NCBI GenBank assembly: GCA_002498385.1
Contig: DAHH01000006.1
Coordinates: forward strand, 1 to 12,291
Origin: Methanobacterium sp. UBA410
Lineage (GTDB): Archaea; Methanobacteriota; Methanobacteria; Methanobacteriales; Methanobacteriaceae
DNA: 12,291 nucleotides
Direction: 5' to 3'
The notes under the pieces were generated by a model. The model made no database searches. It was not told the origin of the DNA and was given only the letters and a program-made list of their open reading frames with translations. Position 1 is the stretch's first letter; every line of letters begins with the position of its first letter. The position numbers and the translations under genes are program-made. This document shows positions 1 to 5,910 of this stretch, one piece after another.

Positions 1-26
1 CCAAGCAATAAGACACCTCCAACTGG

Positions 27-362
27 TTAACTCAGTTGCTCCCTGTATGAATCTGCAGTTCCAGAGATGGTGACCATTATCGTGTTTCCCATGGTACCTC
101 CCAGGTTGTGGTAGGCAACACGAGTTCCTACAACTGCATTAGCACCTTTTTCTTCTGCTTTTTCTTCCATACTCTTTCGAGCCATTTCCCTGGCCTTTTT
201 AAGCTCTTTTTCATACTTAGAGGTTCTTCCTCCAACCACATCCCTCACTCCTGAGAACATGTCCTTGTAGAGATTTGCACCCAGGAGGGAATCTCCAGTT
301 ACCAAACCATGGTATTCAACTATTTTTTTCCCTTCAATGGTTGGAGTGGTTAAAATCAGCAT
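27..362 (-). CDS. YbjQ-family (UPF0145/DUF74) protein
   Basis: A 111-residue protein with the layout of the YbjQ/UPF0145 family: an opening beta-strand LILTTPTIEGKKI, then a glycine-rich turn with VTGDSLLGAN, a long charged helix (about residues 45-72, with KYEKELKKAREMARKSMEE) and a closing segment GANAVVGTRV followed by a beta strand. Length is normal for the family, which forms small beta-sheet oligomers annotated as putative heavy-metal-binding; its biological role is not established. The ATG at 362 is chosen because GGAGG lies six bases upstream. No signal peptide or membrane segment is visible, so it is probably cytoplasmic. The gene faces the window edge and its neighbour upstream is a long non-coding stretch, so it is probably transcribed alone. 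Family assignment is firm; function is not. Confidence 0.88.
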   Translation of the reverse strand: MLILTTPTIEGKKIVEYHGLVTGDSLLGANLYKDMFSGVRDVVGGRTSKYEKELKKAREMARKSMEEKAEEKGANAVVGTRVAYHNLGGTMGNTIMVTISGTADSYREQLS

Positions 363-504
363 GTTTGGCCTCCCTTACTCTCTCATGATATATATGGTTC
401 GTTTATTATTTGAGTTTAATGGTTACCCTTCCCTTCGTTAATCAGTTAAATTCGCATATCTTCATCCAATGAAGGTTTCTAGGAAATGCTTAAATGAGCT
501 CCTT

Positions 505-690
505 TTAGTAACCCGGAATCTTTGATAAAAATTTAAACTGCTTCCTAGTCTTAATTAGAAGGTTGCTGTATCTGTGAAAGGATTCATCTTGAAAATCAGT
601 CATTTTAAAATGTGTAGAGTGAAAAGTTGGACTTTGCCCAATCACATTCACCCGTATTATTACCTCCGTGTCATTCTGCGTTTTAAGCAT
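505..690 (-). CDS. doubtful 61-residue ORF, no recognised family
   Basis: A short reading frame from an ATG to TAA in an otherwise empty spacer. I do not recognise it. It has mixed charged and hydrophobic residues and no membrane segment, cysteine pattern or repeat. There is no ribosome site before the ATG, but a TATA-like TTTATATTT lies about 25 bases upstream on the same strand (near 713-722), which would place transcription start almost on the ATG, compatible with a leaderless message. This is the only argument in its favour. A chance ORF is at least as likely. Confidence 0.22.
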   Translation of the reverse strand: MLKTQNDTEVIIRVNVIGQSPTFHSTHFKMTDFQDESFHRYSNLLIKTRKQFKFLSKIPGY

Positions 691-742
691 GAAAAATCAT
701 GATAAGATTCCGTAAATATAAACTACTTCTTTTAGATTAAGC

Positions 743-761
743 TCTGGTTTTTTTTACCAGA
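743..761. repeat. short hairpin with T-only loop
   Basis: TCTGGT and ACCAGA are perfect 6-base arms around a loop of seven T. It lies in the spacer between the YbjQ gene and the OB/hydrolase operon. Read on the plus strand it resembles a small stem; no gene ends close by, so its role is unknown. Confidence 0.4.
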
Positions 762-789
762 CGCTTGTGCAGTTTTCCTTTTGATGGCG

Positions 790-825
790 AAATAATTGAT
801 TGCAAAAAAATAATTGATTGCAAAA
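790..825. repeat. perfect 18-bp tandem duplication
   Basis: The unit AAATAATTGATTGCAAAA occurs twice back to back with no mismatch (790-807 and 808-825), followed by a few bases that begin a third copy. It is non-coding and AT-rich, so replication slippage is the simplest explanation. Confidence 0.85.
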
Positions 826-953
826 TAATTTTTATCTTTTATGGATTTTAGAGGGTTATTTTAGTTCGTTAAACGTCACTATAACGAAGTTTTAAGATAT
901 GGCTGCATTTTCCTCATGTCTCCAAAAAAAATTGTAAAAATTGAAAAAACTGG

Positions 954-1007
954 AAATGGTATAAATTGGTCAATGCATGTATACCTATTGATTCATTTAT
1001 ACCATTT
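954..1007. promoter_or_regulatory. 54-bp palindrome upstream of the OB/hydrolase operon
   Basis: Perfect 13-base arms AAATGGTATAAAT (954-966) and ATTTATACCATTT (995-1007) enclose a second pair TCAAT (970-974) and ATTGA (987-991), with symmetric 3-base spacers and a 12-base centre. It ends about 12 bp before the TATA-like TTATAAA at 1020-1026. The position suits an operator for a dimeric or tetrameric regulator covering the TFB/TBP entry site; as RNA it would form a 18-bp stem. The palindrome is directly visible; the regulatory role is inference. Confidence 0.6.
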
Positions 1008-1019
1008 TTGGATAAATTC

Positions 1020-1026
1020 TTATAAA
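1020..1026 (+). promoter_or_regulatory. TATA-like box of the OB/hydrolase operon
   Basis: TTATAAA in an archaeal TATA context. Initiation would be expected near 1045-1050, giving an untranslated leader of about 80 bases before the ATG at 1128. Confidence 0.45.
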
Positions 1027-1127
1027 CTATACCCTTGGCCGCTTTTTCCCTGATGTTAAAAGCCAGTGACACTTATAAACCATGGAAAAAAGATAATTTA
1101 AACATTCGATCCAGCGAAGGATTCACC

Positions 1128-1592
1128 ATGGAAATATCATCACGAAAAAAGAGGCTTGTAACTGCAACAATCTTACTGGCACTGCTTGCAGGCCTCTGCC
1201 TCTACTATCAGGAAAACTATGAGGCCCACCAGTACCCTGATACAACAGTGATACTCAAAAGTTACCCTGTTGGAGAAACTGTGAGCGTTTCAGGGAAGGT
1301 GGCATCAACCTCAACAGGTGGCTTTAAACTGCAGGATACAAGCACCAGGGAAAAGGTTACATACACAATAAGCTCTTCCTACCCCGTATTTCCAGGGGAC
1401 AACGTGAGGCTTTCAGGGGTTCTTGGTCCAGATTACCAGATCACTGCCTCCCGCGTACTTGTAACGCCCCAATGGAGCTACGAGTTCCTGCTTTTACGTT
1501 CCTTATTGGCGTTTCTTTTCCTGGCATGGCTTTTTAACCGTTACTGGCACTTCGACAGGGAAAAAATGGAGTTTCAAAGGAGGAAGCACTGA
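1128..1592 (+). CDS. membrane-anchored OB-fold-like protein
   Basis: A 154-residue protein from the ATG at 1128. Residues 10-27 form an N-terminal membrane helix just after a basic stretch (SRKKR). Residues 46-112 look like a small OB-type beta barrel (VGETVSVSGKV, GGFKLQD, VFPGDNVRLSGVL, ITASRVLV), a pattern shared with nucleic-acid-binding OB folds and CcmE-like proteins. Residues 120-137 are a second membrane helix followed by a basic tail. The barrel would thus lie between two helices, on one face of the membrane. The frame is open to a TTG at 1035, but the first 31 residues look unlike a protein start; GAAGG eight bases before 1128 is a weak ribosome site. It is directly followed by the hydrolase gene, whose ribosome site overlaps its 3' end. 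No haem-binding histidine in a CcmE motif is seen. Function unknown. Confidence 0.72.
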   Translation: MEISSRKKRLVTATILLALLAGLCLYYQENYEAHQYPDTTVILKSYPVGETVSVSGKVASTSTGGFKLQDTSTREKVTYTISSSYPVFPGDNVRLSGVLGPDYQITASRVLVTPQWSYEFLLLRSLLAFLFLAWLFNRYWHFDREKMEFQRRKH

Positions 1593-2081
1593 ATGCCAGA
1601 CTGGATAACCCACATAGCTGCGGCATGGATACTCTGCCGTGTTTTAAGGTTCAGGTACAAAAGTTTTGACCCTGAAAACACGGTGCTCGTCATGGCAGGG
1701 GCCCTGATACCAGACCTTGTGAAGTTTGCAATTCTCTCCCAGGCAGTGGGCTGGAACATCTGGAACTCGATACAGCCTGTGCACCTCCCTCTGGGCTCGT
1801 TTATAATTGCAGGCCTGGCCTCCCTACTCTTTCATGACAGAAAAACAGCCTTCTTAATGCTGGGGCTTGGAGTTTCCACACACTACATCCTGGATCTTAC
1901 CCTTAAAAATGTTGGAACCGGGATCTACCTCCTGTATCCATTTTACTGGGGTTCGTGGCAGTTGGGCTGGACAACAAGCGATGATTACCATGTTACAATC
2001 GCAGTAGTGATGCTGGCGATCCTTGTTTACTTAGTTTCACGTTTCCTGGAAAAGAGAGGAACAATTTCATCACGTTTTTAA
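1593..2081 (+). CDS. YdjM/DUF457-type membrane metal-dependent hydrolase
   Basis: A 162-residue integral membrane protein with the motif set of the YdjM/DUF457 family (often named LexA-binding inner-membrane-associated hydrolase): H7 in an opening WITHIAAAW helix, P40-D41 in GALIPDLVK, H64 in the loop PVHLPLGS, and H97-x3-D101 in STHYILDLTL. These His and Asp residues are the presumed metal ligands. About four membrane helices are visible (roughly 6-20, 30-52, 67-100, 130-152). Size fits the smaller family members. The ATG abuts the TGA of the upstream OB gene, and AAAGGAGG (1576-1583) inside that gene supplies its ribosome site, so the two are co-translated. The substrate is not known; membrane phospholipid or a lipid-linked sugar is possible for this fold but nothing here shows it. 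Confidence 0.82.
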   Translation: MPDWITHIAAAWILCRVLRFRYKSFDPENTVLVMAGALIPDLVKFAILSQAVGWNIWNSIQPVHLPLGSFIIAGLASLLFHDRKTAFLMLGLGVSTHYILDLTLKNVGTGIYLLYPFYWGSWQLGWTTSDDYHVTIAVVMLAILVYLVSRFLEKRGTISSRF

Positions 2082-2105
2082 GTTAGACCAACGGTAGTTC
2101 ATTGC

Positions 2106-2378
2106 ATGAGACCTGGAAGTGACAAACTCTTCAGAACATGTATCGACATGAAAAGCTATGAGAGTCCACAAAAAACGTATGTCGTATCTCTAACAGAGTA
2201 TTGCCCGTTAATACCCTCAAAACTGCGTGGAAAGGTAAAGAACAAGCAACGCACACAAAAACAAGCAACAATTCCCGACAAACTGGCAAGATCCATTAAC
2301 GCATACTTAAATGGATATCCAGACTCCCCTGAAAATTTAGATAGAAGTGTGAAAAGCTGTAAAGGTAAAAACGTTTGA
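2106..2378 (+). CDS. hypothetical 90-residue ORF after the hydrolase
   Basis: An open frame that begins 24 bases after the hydrolase stop, on the same strand. I do not recognise it. The product is very basic, with no membrane helix, and contains a run of Lys/Arg/Gln in the middle (RGKVKNKQRTQKQ). There is no clear ribosome site before the ATG. Its last codons and its stop lie inside the long hairpin at 2351-2398, which is unusual for a real gene and more typical of sequence that is mainly a transcript end. It could be a third operon gene, the remnant of one, or chance. Confidence 0.33.
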   Translation: MRPGSDKLFRTCIDMKSYESPQKTYVVSLTEYCPLIPSKLRGKVKNKQRTQKQATIPDKLARSINAYLNGYPDSPENLDRSVKSCKGKNV

Positions 2379-2398
2379 ATCTTACCTTTACACTTTTC
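2351..2398 (+). terminator. long hairpin closing the OB/hydrolase transcript
   Basis: GAAAAG-C-TGTAAAGGTAA (2351-2368) pairs with TTACCTTTACA-CTTTTC (2382-2398): 17 base pairs with one bulged C and a 13-base loop that holds the stop codon of the preceding ORF. A T7 run follows at 2412-2418. Archaeal termination depends mainly on the T run; the stem may stabilise the 3' end. Confidence 0.6.
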
Positions 2399-2456
2399 TA
2401 GAGGTAAAACATTTTTTTAACCTTTCATGTGTCTGAGATGTATTGTCACGTATGCC

Positions 2457-2478
2457 ATGCATTTTTTTCAAAATGCAT
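2457..2478. repeat. 9-bp hairpin ATGCATTTT / AAAATGCAT
   Basis: Perfect 9-base arms (2457-2465 and 2470-2478) around a TTTC loop, about 60 bp after the preceding terminator-like hairpin. Role unknown; it may be a secondary transcript end. Confidence 0.5.
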
Positions 2479-2727
2479 TTAATAGGTAGTAACAACTCGA
2501 TATATAAATCTTTGCATCTCGATAATTTCGGCTCCATCACAGGCTGAAAAAAATATGTGCAAGTGTATAAAAAGCGAGAATAAACATGAAAAATACTCAC
2601 TGAAATCAATGCCAGCAATAGGGATAGATAACGGAACACTAAAACATCGTGTCCATAACAAAATGAGCTTTAAAGCCTTAAACAAAACCTTATTTTTAAA
2701 TAGTATATAAAAATTCAAGCCACATAA

Positions 2728-2737
2728 TTTATAAATA
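2728..2737 (+). promoter_or_regulatory. TATA box of the VOC gene
   Basis: TTTATAAATA, a good archaeal TATA element. Start of transcription would be expected near 2755-2762, giving a leader of about 50 bases that contains the TGAGGT ribosome site. Confidence 0.6.
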
Positions 2738-2812
2738 AAAGGAATTCAGATTGTAATACTAAAACAGGATGTTAATTATGTATAAAATTAGCATTTATGA
2801 GGTATGAAAAAT

Positions 2813-3172
2813 ATGAAAGTTAAATACGCCACCATACTAGTTGCAGATATGGATCAGTCCCTTAAATTTTACACAGAAGTTATGGGACTTGAAATAGATA
2901 GCCAGCATAATCCTCACCCAGGGTTAACAATCACGTTACTAAAAGGGGAAGGGGATGCCATGGTAGAGCTCATAGAAAATAAAGAAAACCCCCAAACTGG
3001 TCTGTTTTCAGTGGGGATGGAAGTTGAAGACATAAACACCACAGTGAAAAAACTCAAATCTAAAGGTGCCAAAATCACCCAGGAACCTGTGCCCATAACA
3101 GTTGGGACACTTGCCTTCCTGGAAGATCCAAATGGAGCTCAGATAGCGCTAATTCAGCACCACAAACAATGA
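2813..3172 (+). CDS. VOC-fold protein (glyoxalase/bleomycin-resistance superfamily)
   Basis: A single 119-residue vicinal-oxygen-chelate domain made of two beta-alpha-beta-beta-beta halves: KYATILVADMDQSLKFYTEVMGLEI (first half), MVELIE, then VGMEVEDINTTVKKLKSKGA and the typical LEDPNGAQIALIQ end. The ATG at 2813 is preferred over the in-frame ATG at 2804, because TGAGGT ends at 2803, directly against the earlier codon but nine bases from this one. Of the four usual metal positions only E52 (in MVELIE) is kept: the first-strand His position is A6, the third is near M69, and the final Glu is A112. It is therefore probably not a metal-dependent glyoxalase, and may be a binding or resistance-type VOC protein. 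No partner gene is adjacent. Fold assignment is firm, function open. Confidence 0.88.
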   Translation: MKVKYATILVADMDQSLKFYTEVMGLEIDSQHNPHPGLTITLLKGEGDAMVELIENKENPQTGLFSVGMEVEDINTTVKKLKSKGAKITQEPVPITVGTLAFLEDPNGAQIALIQHHKQ

Positions 3173-3271
3173 TTGGCAACCTTAACTGTATACAGCCCGG
3201 AGATCCTGAAGACATTTACAAACCACCATTCTAAAACAGTATATCCAAAATAAAAACAGTATAAAGAGCTG

Positions 3272-3346
3272 CTGATGGATGGGAATGGATACAACGGGAA
3301 GGCAAAAAAAATATGAGGGGAACTTCCGTTTTCTCCCATCCATCAG
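3272..3346. ncRNA. nested long hairpin, possible structured RNA
   Basis: Perfect 13-base arms CTGATGGATGGGA (3272-3284) and TCCCATCCATCAG (3334-3346) enclose a second pair AACGGGAAG and CTTCCGTT (one bulge), leaving a purine-rich loop of about 20 bases. It sits 100 bp after the VOC gene and about 180 bp before the end of the convergent zinc-ribbon gene. It is too far from either for a simple terminator and has no T tract. A small RNA or a tiny mobile-element relic are both possible. Confidence 0.45.
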
Positions 3347-3355
3347 AATTAAGTG

Positions 3356-3424
3356 GCCTTTATAAGGCAAATACAGATTTGCACTGACAGTATATAAAAA
3401 TAGTTCATCATGTTTAATCATGAT
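3356..3424. repeat. two further short palindromes
   Basis: GCCTT-TAT-AAGGC lies at 3356-3368 and ATCATG-TTTAAT-CATGAT at 3407-3424, both with perfect arms. A TATA-like TATATAAAAA (3391-3400) lies between them, with no downstream plus-strand gene to serve. Three copies of an ACAGTATA motif occur near 3237, 3256 and 3387. Confidence 0.4.
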
Positions 3425-3461
3425 ATAATTGCAGATGGAAAATGAGGTAGTTTCTATTTTT

Positions 3462-3478
3462 CCATTTAAAAAAAATGG
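3462..3478 (-). terminator. terminator-like stem after the double zinc-ribbon gene
   Basis: CCATTT and AAATGG form perfect 6-base arms; on the minus strand the stem and loop include a T8 tract, about 47 bases after the zinc-ribbon stop. This fits a T-rich archaeal 3' end. Confidence 0.45.
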
Positions 3479-3524
3479 TTTTTAATTTCGAGAAAATGAG
3501 AACTTAAATCATAATTTTTAAGGT

Positions 3525-3884
3525 TTAAGTTATGCCCTTTAGCATAGAAATTATAACGACAACCAGGGCAAGTACGAGAATTGTCCCACTAATAAACCGA
3601 GACATGGTTTCTTTTCTTGTAAGCGGTTCTTTTATTTTTTTAAGTTTTTTTCCGCACTTATAGCAGAAATCAACTTTTTCTGGGTTTGTATTGCCACAAT
3701 AAGGACAGACTATTTTCCTTGGTTGTGATTTATCTGTTGTTGATTTTGGACTCATTAAATTTTTAGTTTCTGTTCCTTTTTCTTTGCAATCCATTGTTTT
3801 TAAGGGTGCTTTACAAAATTGACAATATTCCATATATTCAGGATTGTAAACTCCACATTTTTCACATCTTATTTCTTTAGTCAT
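3525..3884 (-). CDS. double zinc-ribbon protein with C-terminal membrane anchor
   Basis: A 119-residue protein with two zinc ribbons: C7-x2-C10 with C21-x2-C24, and C60-x2-C63 with C74-x2-C77. Each has the common NPE between the cysteine pairs (VYNPEYMEYCQFC and NTNPEKVDFCYKC). A lysine- and serine-rich linker joins them, and residues 98-115 form one hydrophobic helix close to the C-terminus, so the ribbons should face the cytoplasm as a tail-anchored protein. Such proteins are common in methanogens and their role is unknown; recruiting a protein partner to the membrane is plausible. The ATG has no good ribosome site; an AGGTAT/ATACCT inverted repeat lies just upstream (3893-3912). The gene is AT-rich. 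The DUF4013 gene lies upstream on the same strand, 200 bp away. Confidence 0.82.
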   Translation of the reverse strand: MTKEIRCEKCGVYNPEYMEYCQFCKAPLKTMDCKEKGTETKNLMSPKSTTDKSQPRKIVCPYCGNTNPEKVDFCYKCGKKLKKIKEPLTRKETMSRFISGTILVLALVVVIISMLKGIT

Positions 3885-3892
3885 AGTTTACT

Positions 3893-3912
3893 AGGTATTC
3901 CAGGTTATACCT
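3893..3912. promoter_or_regulatory. inverted repeat just upstream of the double zinc-ribbon gene
   Basis: AGGTAT (3893-3898) and ATACCT (3907-3912) with an 8-base centre, ending nine bases from the ATG on the minus strand. It could be a repressor site or a leader stem that affects translation, since no ordinary ribosome site is seen there. Confidence 0.35.
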
Positions 3913-4005
3913 TTATTTCTTTCGAAAAATCCAAAATTCCATAAATACAAACCGCCCACCCCGACAAAAAAACACAGAACTAACTGTACAAATCGGACAC
4001 AACTA

Positions 4006-4028
4006 AGATGATCCTAAAAAGGACATCT
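4006..4028 (-). terminator. hairpin after the DUF4013 gene
   Basis: AGATG-A-TCCT pairs with AGGACATCT: nine base pairs, one bulge and an AAAA loop. On the minus strand the centre reads CCTTTTTAGG, the same core seen after two other minus-strand genes in this window. It lies about 55 bases past the DUF4013 stop. Confidence 0.4.
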
Positions 4029-4083
4029 CAGGAACTCCCTTCTAAACTTGGTAACAGCGTCATAAGAATGGGTAATGAAAGGA

Positions 4084-4993
4084 TTATATTCCTAGAATCG
4101 AGAATACTATGGTACAGATAGCAGAAAGCATGATAATCGTTGCAAGAACCACTGCAAGTATTTTGTTTATTGTTTTTTTCAGTTCAGAAAGTTTCTTCCT
4201 CTTCTCAATTACATTATCTGGTTCATTTAAATTTTCACTGTATTTCTGGCTGTAAATGGTATCTGCTGGATTTTCAGCTTCACTGGTTTTTTCAGACTTG
4301 TAAAATAGCCCCGCTGATCTAAAGAAATACATTCCAAGGTACGGGTTTATGATTAAGTAAAGTACCAGCATTCCTGCAGGCGATATCAACATTGTGATCA
4401 TAATTATAATGATTCCCATGAAAAATATGCCTAAAAAAGGAATTCCAGTTGATATATACCAATTTATAATGTTTAACCATCCCTTATCCCCCATTTTATT
4501 GAATATTTCAATGAATTTAAAGGCCGCACCAAATGTGTTACTGCTTATCATATTCGTTAGGGACATTAAGAATAGAGGAATGATCATGGCCGTATACACA
4601 ATTTCAAAGACAATCCAAATTCCACCCGACACCACCTCAATAGGTGCAATAAAAATAACAGGCATTATATAAACAACATAAACTATAAAAAAACTTAACA
4701 CCATCCATGTACATATTAGGCAAAGAGTTAAACTTTGGAAGCTCTGCCGAACCAGCAAAAGACGATCGCATGATCTTGAAGAGATACCCCAATGCTAGAA
4801 ATCCAATTAAAAATCCAATGATAATTAAACGACCGAGAAATGCAAGATCTTTTATACCTAAAACACAATCAGCTATGCCTGGAAGCGCACCACCACCCAT
4901 GATAATTCCTAAAACCAGGAATTTCCTCCAATCAGATAGAGGATATCTCAAAGCATCATGCACTATTCCATTTTTTATCCCAGTTATTCCCAT
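4084..4993 (-). pseudogene. DUF4013 membrane protein, split by a one-base frameshift
   Basis: Two overlapping frames make one DUF4013-type membrane protein of about 302 residues. The first runs from the ATG at 4993 (GGGAGATG ten bases upstream) and carries the family opening VHDALRYPLSDWRKFLVLGI, membrane helices at about 25-40 and 52-72, and the following LPKFNS...MDGVKFF motif. The frame is then lost in a run of seven T (4687-4693 on the minus strand). With six T the sequence would read straight on into IVYVVYIMPVIF and continue through several more membrane helices, a charged cytoplasmic loop (YSQKYSENLNEPDNVIEKRKK) and a last helix at the C-terminus, stopping at 4084. Everything else is intact, so this is a recent mutation, a homopolymer sequencing error, or slippage-dependent expression. 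The family's function is unknown. Composition is AT-rich. Confidence 0.78.
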
Positions 4994-5494
4994 GGTTTTT
5001 ACATCTCCCTATTTATAAGGGTTATAATTATTAAATTAATAAACTAACCAATTTATTTACAGTATTCACGATATTCTATGTAGGACCCACAAAATATTCA
5101 ACTTATTTCTTTCTAAAAATTTCAGGGTTCACCTAAGATTTGTGTAGTACTTTTTTAGATTTAATGTATCAAAAAAGTGATGAACTCAAACTTCATTTCT
5201 GGAAAAACACGGCAATTTGAATCAGTTAACAGTTTTTCAGGGATTGATTTTTTTTCAGATTCTTTAAAAAGCCTTTAAAGTCTTCCCATTTTCAAATTCT
5301 TTAAGCAAAAAGTTTTGCAAATATTTTTAAAATAAAACACTTTTATTGATTAATCATGTTTATAAAGTTATTTAATTGGTTTAAAAGCAGTTTTAAGGTT
5401 TTTGTAATTCAGAACATCTGCCAGTTACTTTTTTTAAAGCCCTAGTAACTCGCCCCTGAAAAAAGTAGGAGAAATATAAAATGAGAATTAGATT
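4994..5494. other. non-coding spacer with weak hairpins
   Basis: AT-rich and without genes. It contains the DUF4013 promoter region (TTATAAATA near 5007-5015), a stem ACTTTTTT-A-GAT / ATC-AAAAAAGT at 5149-5178, and CTTTAAA / TTTAAAG at 5262-5280. Its right end is the 3' side of the minus-strand small zinc-ribbon gene. No further function recognised. Confidence 0.45.
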
Positions 5495-5632
5495 TCAGTA
5501 CCTTGTGAAGGTGCGGTTACCGCATCGGTCGCATTTTGGTAGGATCTCAGTGTCGTAGTCAACATCCCAGCATTCTCCGCATCTTGTGCATACGTAGGTG
5601 CCCCTTCCAGGCTTTTGACCGCTCTTGTAAAT
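5495..5632 (-). CDS. small zinc-ribbon protein, apparent AUU start
   Basis: A 45-residue frame that ends at TGA 5495 and reads IYKSGQKPGRGTYVCTRCGE, then a CDRCGNRTFTRY end. C15-x2-C18 and C34-x2-C37 form one zinc ribbon; C21 is extra. The YKSGxKPGxGTYVC opening matches small zinc-ribbon proteins common in archaea and bacteria, where the next residue upstream is normally the initiator Met. Here no ATG, GTG or TTG is in frame: upstream codons are TGA TGG CTT ATT. An exceptionally strong ribosome site AGGAGGTGAT lies five bases before the ATT, the right distance. The ATG inside that site opens a different frame that stops after 25 codons. So either ATT initiates, or one extra G after that ATG has broken the gene (without it the frame would be MLIYKSGQKP). 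Role unknown, cytoplasmic. A minus-strand TATA-like AAATATATATT near 5713-5723 fits as promoter. Confidence 0.68.
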   Translation of the reverse strand: MYKSGQKPGRGTYVCTRCGECWDVDYDTEILPKCDRCGNRTFTRY

Positions 5633-5639
5633 AAGCCAT

Positions 5640-5649
5640 CACCTCCTGA
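5640..5649 (-). promoter_or_regulatory. full-length Shine-Dalgarno AGGAGGTGAT
   Basis: Reads AGGAGGTGAT on the minus strand, complementary over about ten bases to the usual 3' end of 16S rRNA. It overlaps an ATG that leads only into a short out-of-frame peptide, and lies five bases before the ATT of the zinc-ribbon frame. It is therefore the strongest evidence for where that protein starts. Confidence 0.65.
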
Positions 5650-5806
5650 ACTTTCAAATCAAAAGATAACTGGGAACCTGTATCCTCGTATGATTAATAG
5701 GGTTAAAATGTAATATATATTTGTCGGTTTCATGCTTGGAGGAGGCACATCCCTTATTCAGGAAGATTTGTATTTGTAAACATCCCATGAAGGGGGCAGT
5801 TTCCAT

Positions 5807-5827
5807 CTGCAGTAGCCGGCTATGCAG
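5807..5827. repeat. GC-rich palindrome
   Basis: CTGCA-G-TAGCC immediately followed by GGCTA-TGCAG: a 20-base dyad with one extra G, centred on TAGCCGGCTA. It lies in a locally GC-richer spacer (about 5730-5960) upstream of the minus-strand small zinc-ribbon gene. Without a loop it suits a protein-binding site better than an RNA stem. Confidence 0.5.
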
Positions 5828-5910
5828 TTCAGACCACAAATTATTAATATTAGGTTGGTTCCATCATTCTATGTTACTCTCGAGTAACAGGTGCAAAAGT
5901 TGGTTTGTGC

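Larger units (their letters stand above)
363..1127. other. long non-coding spacer
   Basis: AT-rich spacer between the minus-strand YbjQ gene and the plus-strand OB/hydrolase operon. Apart from the doubtful ORF at 505-690 it holds a small T-loop hairpin, an exact tandem duplication, a large palindrome at 954-1007 and a TATA-like box near 1020. The divergent arrangement means both promoters lie here. Nothing else is recognisable. Confidence 0.6.
2379..2812. other. non-coding spacer before the VOC gene
   Basis: AT-rich stretch with two hairpins near its left end and the promoter of the VOC gene at its right end. The minus-strand open frames here have no ribosome sites and no family resemblance, so I do not call genes. 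Nothing else recognised. Confidence 0.5.
3173..3524. other. non-coding spacer between convergent genes
   Basis: The VOC gene and the double zinc-ribbon gene end here facing each other. The stretch contains the nested hairpin, two small palindromes and a terminator stem at its right edge. The overlapping minus-strand open frames lack starts with ribosome sites and are not called. Confidence 0.5.

Noticed and set aside
1128..1592. CcmE-type haem chaperone
   Set aside because: Anchor plus OB barrel fits, but no haem-binding histidine motif and no other cytochrome maturation genes nearby.
2388..2718. Two overlapping minus-strand frames, one hydrophobic
   Set aside because: They overlap each other in different frames, have no ribosome site, and one runs through the hairpins; the hydrophobic look follows from T-rich sequence.
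3154..3421. Minus-strand frames in the spacer after the VOC gene
   Set aside because: They cover the nested hairpin, have no credible start signals and overlap in two frames.
4140..5018. Plus-strand open frames across the DUF4013 gene
   Set aside because: They are antisense to a well-supported membrane protein, lack ribosome sites and have no family resemblance.
5495..5632. Rubredoxin
   Set aside because: Two CxxC pairs, but the spacing, the missing CPxCG-type knuckles and the length of 45 residues fit a small zinc ribbon better.
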